Assembly (NCBI GenBank): GCA_964604905.1
Contig: CAZSCC010000370.1
Coordinates: forward strand, 3,944 to 67,943
From: JACQFK01 sp964604905
Lineage (GTDB): Bacteria; Planctomycetota; MHYJ01; JACPRB01
Length of the DNA: 64,000 nt
Reading direction: 5' to 3'
This document shows positions 51,228 to 59,900 of the stretch, one piece after another (positions within the stretch are counted from its first letter, which is position 1; each line of letters starts with the position of its first letter). The translations under genes and the position numbers were made by a program. The notes under the pieces are model-generated. The model was not told the DNA's origin. It ran no database searches and saw only the letters and a program-made list of their open reading frames with translations.

Positions 51228-51316
51228 ACAAAAACGAGGGCGAATTCAGATCACGGGTTCTTTATTGAGACCACGCCGCGCAATGTAACACGACGATTCG
51301 TAACATGGGGTAACGC

Positions 51317-51375
51317 GAGAGCCCCCGGCTGCCGTGCATGAATAGGACACGGTAAAACGACCGGCGGGGGCCCTC
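51317..51375 (-). terminator. long imperfect hairpin downstream of transketolase
   Basis: GAGAGCCCCCG (51317-51327) and CGGGGGCCCTC (51365-51375) pair over 11 positions with one G-U or mismatch; inside, CCGTG pairs with CACGG. It begins 15 bp after the transketolase stop on the minus strand. Lacks a clear U-tract, so the terminator role is only a suggestion. Confidence 0.35.
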
Positions 51376-51389
51376 GAGGGAGAGGCGCG

Positions 51390-53456
51390 CTACGCGAGCG
51401 ACTTCAGCTTCTGGAGCGCGCCCTTGTAGTCGGCGAGATAGGCCTCGGCGACCTTGACGACCGTGTCCGGCGTGTAGCCGAACTTCTCGTCGAGCACCTT
51501 GAAGGGCGCCGAGGCGCCGAAGCGGGTCATGCCGTAGACGTGGCCGAGCGGGCCGACCAGACCCCGGAGGGTCGACGGTTCGCCCGCCGTCCAGCCGAGC
51601 GCCGGGACGCCGAACGGAAGGACGCCCTCCTGGTACGCCTCCGTCTGCTCGCGGAAGAGGCCTTCGGAGGGGGCCGAGACCACCCGCACCTTGAGGCCCT
51701 TCCTGGCCAGCAGCGCCGCGCCCTCCACCAGGAGCGAGACCTCCGAGCCGTTGGCGAGCAGGATCAGGTCGGGTCGCGACGGCGTCTCCGCCACGGTGTA
51801 GGCGCCGCGAGGCACGCCGGCGAACGCCGCGGCGCGGCGGTCCGCCCCCCCGGGAAGGTCGGCCACCGGCTGGCGCGTGAGAACGAGCCCGACGGGTCCG
51901 TGCGCCTCGAGCGCGAGCCGCCACGCCGCCGTCGTCTCGTGCGCGTCGCCGGGACGGAGCGCGAGAAAGCTGCGGTGGCCCTCCAGGTTCTTCAGGCGCT
52001 CGAGGAGCCGGAGCTGCGCCTCCTGCTCGATCGGCTGGTGCGTGGGGCCGTCCTCGCCGACGCGGAAGGCGTCGTGCGTCCAGAGGTAGATCACATGGGC
52101 GCCCATGAGCGCGGCCAGGCGGATCGCCGGCTTCTGGAAATCGCTGAAGCAGAAGAACGTCCCGCCCGCCGGGATCACGCCGCCGTGCAGCGCCATGCCG
52201 GTCATGATTCCCGCCATCGTCAGCTCGGCCACGCCCGCCTGGAGGAAGGCGCCGGAGAAGTCGCCCTTCCGGAAGATCTTCGTCTTCTTGAGGAAGCCCT
52301 CCGTGTAGTCGCTGTCGGAGAGGTCGGCGGACATGACGACCAGGTTCTCGACCCTGCCCGCGAGGTAGTGGAGGACGTTCTTCGACGCCGCCCGCGTGGC
52401 CTCGCCCGACTTCTGCTCGACCGCGTTCCAGTCGAGCGCGGGGAGCTTCCCGGAATGGAAGAGATCGAGCTTCTTCGCGAGCTCCCCGTTCGACTTCGCC
52501 CAGTCGGCCTCCGCCTGGCGGCGCGCCTTCAGGGCCACGCGCTTCTCCCCGAGCACGCCAGCCATGGCCTGCTTCACGTCGGCGGGGATCTGGAAGGGGT
52601 TCTTCGGGTCGCCGCCCAGCGTCTCGATCGTCTTCTCGTAGCTTGCCTCGCTCTTGCTGAGCGGGTTGCCGTGCAGCTTCGGAGAGCCCTCGTAGGGCGT
52701 GCCGTCCGCCTTGACCGCGCCCTTGCCCATCACGGTGCGGCCGATGATGAGGGTCGGCTTCTCCTTCTCGGCCCACGCACGCGCGAGCGCGGCGCGCATC
52801 GCGTCGAAGTCGTGGCCGTCGACCGACTCGGTCCGCCAGCCCCAGGCCTCGTACTTCTTGGCCGTGTCTTCCGACATGGCGTCGGCGGTCATGTGGGAAA
52901 GCTGGACGCGGTTGGAGTCGTAGAACATGACGAGGTTGTGGAGCCCGAGGTGGCCGGCGAGGCGGCCCACGCCCTGGCTGGCCTCCTCCTGGACTCCGCC
53001 GTCGCTGATGTAGGCGACGGTCTTGTGGTCCTGCCAGGCGCCGAAGCGGGCGGAGAGGAAGCGTTCGGCGATCGCGGCGCCGCAGGCCATGAGGTGGCCC
53101 TGGCCGAGGGGCCCCGAAGTGTTCTCGAGGCCGCGCTTGGGGTCGAGCTCGGGGTGGCCGGGGGTGACACTGCCCCACTGGCGGAACGCGGCCAGGTCGT
53201 CCATCGAATAGGCGCCCACGAGCGAGAGGGTGCCGTACATCATGGCGGAGAGGTGGCCCGCGTCCTGGAAGAAGCGGTCGCGGTGGCGCCACGCGAGGTC
53301 GTCCGGATCGTACGAGAGGAATTCGGTGTAGAGGAGGGCCATGAAGTCGGCGCCGCCCATGGGGCCGCCCGGGTGGCCGGATTTCGCCTTCTCCGGCATG
53401 GCGGCGGAGAGGACGCGGATGGTGTCGGCGACGCGCTTGAGGGTGCGGTTGTCCAT
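51390..53456 (-). CDS. tkt: transketolase
   Basis: 688 residues from the ATG at 53456; longer in-frame extensions overlap the divergent gene and lack homology. Transketolase landmarks: SGHPGGPMGGADFM (phosphate- and TPP-binding His), GPLGQGH, the TPP/Mg2+ region YISDGGVQEEASQG and FYDSNRVQLS, DGHDFDAMR, GRTVMGKG, then the pyrimidine domain (AELTMAGIMTGMALHGG, GEDGPTHQPIEQEAQL) and C-terminal domain. It transfers two-carbon ketol units from ketoses to aldoses in the pentose phosphate pathway or Calvin cycle; cytoplasmic. The GDG of many transketolases reads SDG here, as in some bacterial subfamilies. A G-rich, quadruplex-prone tract (53517-53532) precedes the gene. Confidence 0.93.
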   Translation of the reverse strand: MDNRTLKRVADTIRVLSAAMPEKAKSGHPGGPMGGADFMALLYTEFLSYDPDDLAWRHRDRFFQDAGHLSAMMYGTLSLVGAYSMDDLAAFRQWGSVTPGHPELDPKRGLENTSGPLGQGHLMACGAAIAERFLSARFGAWQDHKTVAYISDGGVQEEASQGVGRLAGHLGLHNLVMFYDSNRVQLSHMTADAMSEDTAKKYEAWGWRTESVDGHDFDAMRAALARAWAEKEKPTLIIGRTVMGKGAVKADGTPYEGSPKLHGNPLSKSEASYEKTIETLGGDPKNPFQIPADVKQAMAGVLGEKRVALKARRQAEADWAKSNGELAKKLDLFHSGKLPALDWNAVEQKSGEATRAASKNVLHYLAGRVENLVVMSADLSDSDYTEGFLKKTKIFRKGDFSGAFLQAGVAELTMAGIMTGMALHGGVIPAGGTFFCFSDFQKPAIRLAALMGAHVIYLWTHDAFRVGEDGPTHQPIEQEAQLRLLERLKNLEGHRSFLALRPGDAHETTAAWRLALEAHGPVGLVLTRQPVADLPGGADRRAAAFAGVPRGAYTVAETPSRPDLILLANGSEVSLLVEGAALLARKGLKVRVVSAPSEGLFREQTEAYQEGVLPFGVPALGWTAGEPSTLRGLVGPLGHVYGMTRFGASAPFKVLDEKFGYTPDTVVKVAEAYLADYKGALQKLKSLA

Positions 53457-53625
53457 GAGGGGGTCCCCTGATCGAACACGGTCTCGGGCGCCGAGGGGGG
53501 TGAGTATACGGAGGATGGGGCGGGGAGGGAAGGGATTGGGTGACCGGGAGGGCGGGCCGCGGGTCGCGTGATAGAATCCCCTGTTCCATCTCCGGGCACG
53601 TCGGATACGATCCTGGGAGAACGGG

Positions 53626-54336
53626 ATGGAGACCGTCCCTTCTGGAGGTCGTCGCACGAGCAGCGTCGCCGCGCAAAGTCCGGATCGCCCCCCGCCCTCC
53701 CTCCGGAGGAAGATCCTCATCACGGGGTTCATCCTTTTCCATTTCGGCGTCGTCGCCGTCCGGGTGTTCCCCGGGACCTTTCCGGCCCGCGAGTTCCTGC
53801 TCTCGCGCTCCGTCCCCCTGCCCGCCCGCCGCCCGGATCCGGAGACGGGCTCGATGCGCTGGCGGTTCGAGCCCCGGCCCGTCATCGACTCCTACCTCGT
53901 GCACACGGGCCAGTGGCAGCACTGGAACCTGTTCGCGCCGAACCCTCTCCATTTCAACCGCCACCTGGGGGGCCGCGTGACGCATCGCTCCGGCCGGTGG
54001 AGGGAGTTCTCGCTCCCGCGCGTGGAGCAACTCGATTATTTTCACGCGCACCTCGAGGCGCGATACCGCGAGTACCAGTACGGCCTGACCGCGCCTCTCG
54101 CGGCGCTGGAGGATATGGCGCGCTTCTTCGCGCGCGAGATGGACGATCCGGCGGATCCCCCGGTCCGCGTCACCCTCCACGCCTTCCAACTCGACGTTCC
54201 GAGACACGATCGGCCCGCCCTTCGCGCGCCCGGCGCGCCTCCGCAGGTGGACTACTCGCGCCTTCTCCGCGACGAGGCGCTCGTCGTGAAGTACACGCTT
54301 CTGGACTACGCGGTGAAGCCGGAGGATCTCCGGTGA
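53626..54336 (+). CDS. single-pass membrane protein, HTTM partner
   Basis: 236 residues. One transmembrane helix (~30-50, ILITGFILFHFGVVAVRVF). The soluble part contains HTGQWQHWNLFAPNPLHFNRHL, and a W-x-x-F-A-P-x-P motif of this sort characterises small proteins (DUF5819-like) encoded beside HTTM genes. The remainder is mixed alpha/beta. Its stop overlaps the start of the HTTM gene as GTGA, a strong sign that the two products work together. Confidence 0.65.
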   Translation: METVPSGGRRTSSVAAQSPDRPPPSLRRKILITGFILFHFGVVAVRVFPGTFPAREFLLSRSVPLPARRPDPETGSMRWRFEPRPVIDSYLVHTGQWQHWNLFAPNPLHFNRHLGGRVTHRSGRWREFSLPRVEQLDYFHAHLEARYREYQYGLTAPLAALEDMARFFAREMDDPADPPVRVTLHAFQLDVPRHDRPALRAPGAPPQVDYSRLLRDEALVVKYTLLDYAVKPEDLR

Positions 54337-55538
54337 GGCGCGCGTGGCAGGCCTGGGACCGCTTCTTCTTCAGGCCCGATACGGCCCGCGTGCTGGGGCT
54401 CTACCGGATCGTCTTCGGGCTCATCGTGCTGTACTGCTTCGCCCTCCTGGCGAAGCACGTCACGATCTTCTTCTCCGACAAGGGGCTCCTGACGAGCGCG
54501 GCGAGCGCCCAGGCCCTCGAGCCGAGCGTCGTCGCGCTCTTCCGCTGGTTCCACCGACCCTGGGAGGTGCGCGCGGCGCTCGTGGCCGTCTTCGTCTCGG
54601 CCGCCTTCTTCACGGTCGGCTTTCATACCCGGGCGAGCACGGTCGTGCTGTTCGTCCTGGTCCTCTCCTTCCACGACCGGAACATCTACGTCCTCCAGGG
54701 CGGCGATACGGTGATCCGGACCATGCTCTTCTTCTTCCTGTTCGCCCCGGCGGGCGCCGCGTTTTCCGTCGACAGCCTGAGGCGGCGCCTCGGGACCCCG
54801 GGGGACGGACCCGCGGAGGTCCGCGTCCCGCCGTGGGCCCAGCGGATGATGCAGATCCAGGTCGCGATCATCTACTTCATCGCGGCCTACGGGAAGATGC
54901 AGGGGGATCGATATCGGGACGGGAGCGCGATGTACTACATGCTCGGCCGCCTGGATATCCACGTGTCGGGTCTGGAGCAGCTCATGAATTACCCGGCCGT
55001 CTACACGGTGATGACCGTGGCCGCGGTCGCGATGGAGGTCCCGCTGCCCTTCCTGCTCTGGTTCCGGGCGACGCGGCCGTACGCCTCCCTCCTCGGCGTC
55101 GTGCTCCACTCGTGGATCATGGTCTTCATGGTCATCCCCGTCTTCGGCATCGCCATGTTGACGTCCTATATCGCCTTCTACGGCGAAGCGGACTTCGACC
55201 GGGCGATCGCGCGATTGCGCCGGCGCGCGGCCCGGCGGCGCGCGAGATTGCTCCTGGACACGGCCTCGCGGACGGGGGCCCGGTGGAGCCGGGTGATCCC
55301 CATCCTCGATGTCCTGGGGAGGGTCGAGATCGAAGAGGCCGCGCGGCGGGGGGATCCGGGCGGCGATGTCCCTGCGCTGCGCCTGGTGACCCCCGATGGG
55401 AAGACGAGGGACGGTTTCGCGGCCCTCGTGTGGCTCTTTCCCCGCCTGCTCGCCGTCTTCTGGGTCATCCCCGCCCTCTATCTCCCCGGAAGGGCGTCGA
55501 AGGTCGAAGAGCCGGCGGCGTCGACGAGGGGAGGATAG
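54333..55538 (+). CDS. HTTM-domain membrane protein
   Basis: 401 residues from a GTG at 54333 that overlaps the previous stop, with GGAGGA 6 bp upstream. The HTTM domain (horizontally transferred transmembrane domain, related to vitamin-K-dependent gamma-carboxylase) fills most of it: DRFFFRPDTARVLGLYRIVFGLIVL, FHTRASTVVLFVLVLSFHDRNIYVLQGGDTVIR, MQIQVAIIYFIAAYGKMQGDRYRDGSAMYYML, VMEVPLPFLLW, GVVLHSWIMVFM. Several transmembrane helices are present. Bacterial HTTM proteins have no established reaction; gamma-carboxylation has not been shown for them. Confidence 0.85.
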   Translation: MRRAWQAWDRFFFRPDTARVLGLYRIVFGLIVLYCFALLAKHVTIFFSDKGLLTSAASAQALEPSVVALFRWFHRPWEVRAALVAVFVSAAFFTVGFHTRASTVVLFVLVLSFHDRNIYVLQGGDTVIRTMLFFFLFAPAGAAFSVDSLRRRLGTPGDGPAEVRVPPWAQRMMQIQVAIIYFIAAYGKMQGDRYRDGSAMYYMLGRLDIHVSGLEQLMNYPAVYTVMTVAAVAMEVPLPFLLWFRATRPYASLLGVVLHSWIMVFMVIPVFGIAMLTSYIAFYGEADFDRAIARLRRRAARRRARLLLDTASRTGARWSRVIPILDVLGRVEIEEAARRGDPGGDVPALRLVTPDGKTRDGFAALVWLFPRLLAVFWVIPALYLPGRASKVEEPAASTRGG

Positions 55539-55564
55539 GGAGCGCGACAGCAGTCGAGGGGATC

Positions 55565-55618
55565 TTCCCCGTGTCTCTGAGACTCTGCGGCCAATATCGG
55601 TCTTGCAACAGCCTCTTA
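55565..55618 (-). repeat. conserved element 3' of DUF1552 gene, copy B
   Basis: Reading on the minus strand from the DUF1552 stop: gaggctgttgca, a variable spacer, attggccgcagagtc, t, cagagacacgg, ggaaga. Near-identical to copy A after the DUF1552 gene at 22984-24372, same orientation to its gene and same distance (0 bp) from the stop. Confidence 0.7.
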
Positions 55619-56917
55619 GATCTCGGTCAGCCGCTCCTTGGAGTCTCCGAACGAGTCGAGACGGACGCCCATCTTGTCCATCATCGACAGGTAGAGCGAG
55701 CACATCTTCCGGTTGGGCTTGCCCAGGTAGTCGAGCACCCGGCCGCCGGCGATCTTGCCGCCGCCCCGGCCGACCAGCACCACGGGGAGCTGCGTGCAGT
55801 CGTGGCTTGCGCCGTGCAGCATGCTCGACAGGTAGAGGATCATCGTGTTGTCGAGCGCCGTCCGCTCGCCCTCCTGCACCTGCTCGAGCTTCGATGCGAT
55901 GTAGGCCACCTGCTCGGTGAAGAACCGGTTCACCTTCAGCCAGTCGGCGTTGTCGGTGTGCGAGAGCAGGTGGTGGATCATGTAGTCCACCCCCAGGTGG
56001 GGGAAGCGCTGCGAAGAGTGGTCGTTGTTCAGCTTGAGCGTGCAGATCCGGGTCGTGTCGGTCCGGAAGGCGAGGACCAGGATGTCGCACATCAGCCGCA
56101 TGTGCTGGTCCAGGTCCTGGGGGACCCCGTCGGCTGGACGCGGGCGGTCGGGCTTCTCGAGGCCCGGCTTCCAGCCCTGGAGGCGTCCCTGCTTGCCCGC
56201 CTGCTGGATCCGCTGCTCCACCTCGCGCACGGAGGAGAGATACTCGTCAAGCTTGCCCTTGTCGGAGGCGCTCAGCTTGCCGCCCAGGCTCTTCGCGTCC
56301 TCGCGGATCTGGTCGAGCACGCTCGCGTCGCCGCGGTCCACGTCGTCCCGGAAGAGCTGGTCGAACGCCAGCGCCGGATAGAGCTCGAGGGGCGTCGGCG
56401 TCGTGGGCGAGCTCCACGAGATGTGCGAGCTGTAGATCATCGAGTAGCCCTTGTGGAGGGCCGAGATCGACGGCTCGCAGGCGAGCACGAGGCTCGGGAC
56501 CTTCGTCGCCCCGGCCAGCCTCTGCGCGACGAGCTGGTCCATGCTCACGCCCGACCGGATCCCGCCGCCGCCCTCCAGGGTCGCGCCGGTCAGCAGGTCG
56601 CCCGTCATGGCGCTGTGGATGCCGCCCTTTCCCGACTGGGCGTTGTACAAGCCGCGGAGGAAGAGCAGCTTTTCCTTGAAGGGCGCGAGCGGCTCGAGGA
56701 CCTTGCCGAGCTCCATCCCCTTGCCCTCGCCCTTCGCCCACCACTCCCTGCCGTGGAAGCCGTTGCCGGCGAAGAGGACCGCGAGGCGGACCGGCGGCTC
56801 GGCCGCCTTGTCGTCCCCCCACGCGCGGAGCGACTCCATCCAGGGCAGCGCCATCGTGACGCCCATCCCCCGCAGCATCGTGCGCCGCGTCAGCCCGCTT
56901 TGTTTCGCTGCGTTCAT
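55616..56917 (-). CDS. DUF1552 protein with Tat-like signal
   Basis: 433 residues. LTRRTMLRGMGVTMALPWMESL is a twin-arginine-type signal. DUF1552 blocks: VRLAVLFAGNGFHGREWW, HSAMTGDLLTGATL, SGVSMDQLVAQRLAG, SHISWSSPTTPTPLELYPALAFDQLFRD, RICTLKLNNDHSSQRFPHLGV, and MILYLSSMLHGASHDCTQLPVVLVGRGGG. It starts 7 bp after the DUF1592-family gene's stop, so it is the second half of that operon. Ends directly at repeat element copy B. Confidence 0.93.
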   Translation of the reverse strand: MNAAKQSGLTRRTMLRGMGVTMALPWMESLRAWGDDKAAEPPVRLAVLFAGNGFHGREWWAKGEGKGMELGKVLEPLAPFKEKLLFLRGLYNAQSGKGGIHSAMTGDLLTGATLEGGGGIRSGVSMDQLVAQRLAGATKVPSLVLACEPSISALHKGYSMIYSSHISWSSPTTPTPLELYPALAFDQLFRDDVDRGDASVLDQIREDAKSLGGKLSASDKGKLDEYLSSVREVEQRIQQAGKQGRLQGWKPGLEKPDRPRPADGVPQDLDQHMRLMCDILVLAFRTDTTRICTLKLNNDHSSQRFPHLGVDYMIHHLLSHTDNADWLKVNRFFTEQVAYIASKLEQVQEGERTALDNTMILYLSSMLHGASHDCTQLPVVLVGRGGGKIAGGRVLDYLGKPNRKMCSLYLSMMDKMGVRLDSFGDSKERLTEI

Positions 56918-56924
56918 GAGTTCC

Positions 56925-59900
56925 TCACTCGCTTTTCGTGGCCTCGAGCCCCCGGTGCTCGCGGAACGGCCGGCTCAGGACGATCGCCTTGACGACGTCC
57001 GAGAGACGCCCTTCGCCCTTCTCGAGATCGCCGGCGACCCCGTCCAGGAACGCCTGGTCCGACAGCGTGACGCTCCTTCCCAGAGCATACCCCAGAAATT
57101 TCCGGAGGAACGTCTTCCGGAATTCCTTTTTCCGCCCGATCAGATAGCTGCGCAGGCCCTCGAGCCCCTCGAACTCCGTGCCGTCGCGGAGCGTCACGCG
57201 CGCGTCGATCGCCCTCCCGGCCGCGTCCTTGTCGCGCCGCCGCCCGATGGCGTCGTAGGCCTCGAGCGCGAAGCCGAAGGGGTCGATCCGGACGTGGCAG
57301 GTGGCGCACTCCGGGACGCGGGTGTGGCGCGCGGTCATCTCGCGGACGCTGAGGTCGGCGCCGGCCTCCTGCTCGGGGAGCTGGGGGACATTGGCCGGTG
57401 GCTTCGGCAGCTTCTCGCCGAGCATCGTCTCGACCACCCAGTTGCCGCGGAGCACCGGGCTCGTGCGCGAGGCGCCCGACTCCTTCGCCAGGACGCTCCC
57501 GAGCGCGATCGCGCCGCCCCGGCCGTGCGCGCGGAGGCCGTCGACGCGGCGCCACTCCGGGCCCTTCACGCCGGGAATCCCGTAGTGCTTCGCGAGCGCC
57601 TCGTTCAGGAAGCTGTAGTCGGCGGTCAGGATCTCGTCGACCGGCCGCCCCTCCCGGAAGAGGTGCTGGAAGAAGCGGATCGCCTCCTCGTAGAGCGCGG
57701 CGCGGAGGGAGGCGTCGAAGGAGGGGAAGAGCTTCTCGTTCTTCTCCCGGCTCTCCCGGAGATCGCGGACGTGGAGCCAGCGCGCGGCGAACTCCTCCGC
57801 CAGTCCGCGCGCCTTCGGGTCGTGGAGGAGGCGGTCGACCTGCGCCGTGAGCACCGCGGGATCGCGGAGGCGGCCCTCACCGGCGAGCCGCAGGAGCTCC
57901 GCGTCGGGCGTCGAGGCCCAGAGGAAGTAGCTCAGGCGCGTCGCGAGCTCGTGATCCGACACGGGACGAGACTCGGCGCCGGGCGGGGTCTCCTCGAGCC
58001 GGAAGAGGAAGGCCGGCGACGCCAGGCTGCGGACGAACGCCGCGCGGACCGCTTCCTCGTGGGGCAGGTCCTGCCCGCGGAGCTTCGCGACCAGCTCGCG
58101 GAGTCCGCCCGCTTCGCGCGTGGTCAGCGGCCGCCGATACGCCCGCTCGGCGAGGCGGACGAGTGCGTCGACGTGGCCCGGCCAGGAGGCCTCGACCTCC
58201 TTCTCGAACGCCTCCGCCCGTCTGCGGAACGGCTCGCGCAGGCCCTCGAAGAACGCCAGCGCCTCCTTCGTGCCGTCCTGCGTGACGAACCCAATGAAGA
58301 GCGGCAGGTTCTTGTGCTCGGTCGTCGGCCATTGGGAGATGAACCGCAGCTCCGCCCAGAGGCGGTCCAGCCGGCGCGACGCGCCGTCGTCCAGGAAGAG
58401 CCGGACGAGCGGTTCGTCGTCGCGGTGGTAGAGCTTGAGGCAGACGACCTCGTCGGTGGGGATCACCTGCGGGAAGCAGATGAAATTCGGGAAGAGGCGG
58501 CGGAATTCGTCGAAGCCGCGGACGAGGCGCTTCGACGCCTCGCCGGTGGCGACGCAGGGCGACTTCCCGTCCCACGGCCGCGTCGACGGGAGGGCGGAGA
58601 GCGTGGCCGAGAACTGGACGGCGCGGTCCGGGCCGTCGACCGTCCCCTCCACGACGAACGCGCGGTCGCGGAAGAGCGCCGCGGGGAGGCGGATCTCCGC
58701 CGTCCGGGCGGTCAGATCGCCGGCCTCGAGACCGAACCGGCCGGCAAGCCTCGGGAGGCGGGCGAAGTCGAAGTCGCGGAAGAGGGGGCCGTCGACCGTC
58801 ACCAGCGCGTCGTAGACGGCGCGGTCGGGATGCTTCTCGTCGCGCGGGCGCGGGCCGGTCAGGAGCGCCTGGACTTTCTTCGCCAGGGCCTCGTCGGGCG
58901 CAATCCGCCACTGGCCCAGGAGCGAGCCGGCGGGGATGGCCACCCCCGCGGCGGCGCCGTCCTTGCGCGTCGGCCCGTGCACGAAGCGCCAGGCGCCGTG
59001 CGGGTTGGACTTCAGGATCGTGTCGGCGACGTCGGAGGCGAGGTTCCACGAACGCTTCTCGCCGGCCGTCTCGCGGACCGTGACGTTCACCTCGGTGAGG
59101 TCGCAGACGTGGCTGCCGTCGCGCGCGTCGATCGCGACGACGAGGGCATCTCCCTTCGCGACCGTCACCTCCCGCGCCGGTGCCGACGCATCGCCGCCGA
59201 TGTTGACGACCCCCTGCGAGAGGCGGGCGGCGCGGTCGCCGCGGCGGAACTCCACCCAGTACGCGACGCCGTTCCCGCAGCCGCCGTGGGCGTGGGAGAA
59301 GACGGCCTCGAGCCGCACGCGGCCGTCGACCGGGCTGCCCCAGGCGATCGCGACGAAGCGGTCGGGGAGCGGGTGGACGACGATCCGGTGGGGCGACGCG
59401 CGGCCCGGGATGCGCTCTTCCTTGTCGGACGCGTTCGAGAGGACGACCGGCAGGTCGCCCGTCTTCGACCTCCATCCCTGGATCGCCGGGGTCTTCGCGG
59501 CGCCCGGCGCGGGCGTGTCGAGGAGGTCGAGGGGCACGGCGGGGGCGAGCGTCCCGGGCGCGCCCGGCTCGGCGAGCGGCTGGAGGCCGAGGAGGCCCGT
59601 CCACCGCTTGAGCCATTCGGCGTCCAGGCCGGCGGCCCGGGCGGGATCGCGGGCGGCCTCGAGGTACTTCGCGGTCTCGGCGAACGCGGCCTTGAGGTCG
59701 ACTTCGTACTTCGGCCCGTAGGCGGCGTAGTCCTTGAGGAGCAACGGCACGCCCTTGCCGCCTTCGAATCTCGGACGGAGCCACGTCACCGGGCCGTCCG
59801 AGGCGGGGAGGTCGAGCGCCGCCAGGTGGAGCACGACCTCGTCCTGGCCGGGCGCGGGCTTGAGCTCGACGCGGATCGACTGCGAGGGGACGAACGAGGG

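Noticed and set aside
44754..51300. Integron cassette array
   Set aside because: Small genes and repeats invited the idea, but no attC core (RYYYAAC/GTTRRRY pair), no integrase, mixed gene orientation and too few repeats.
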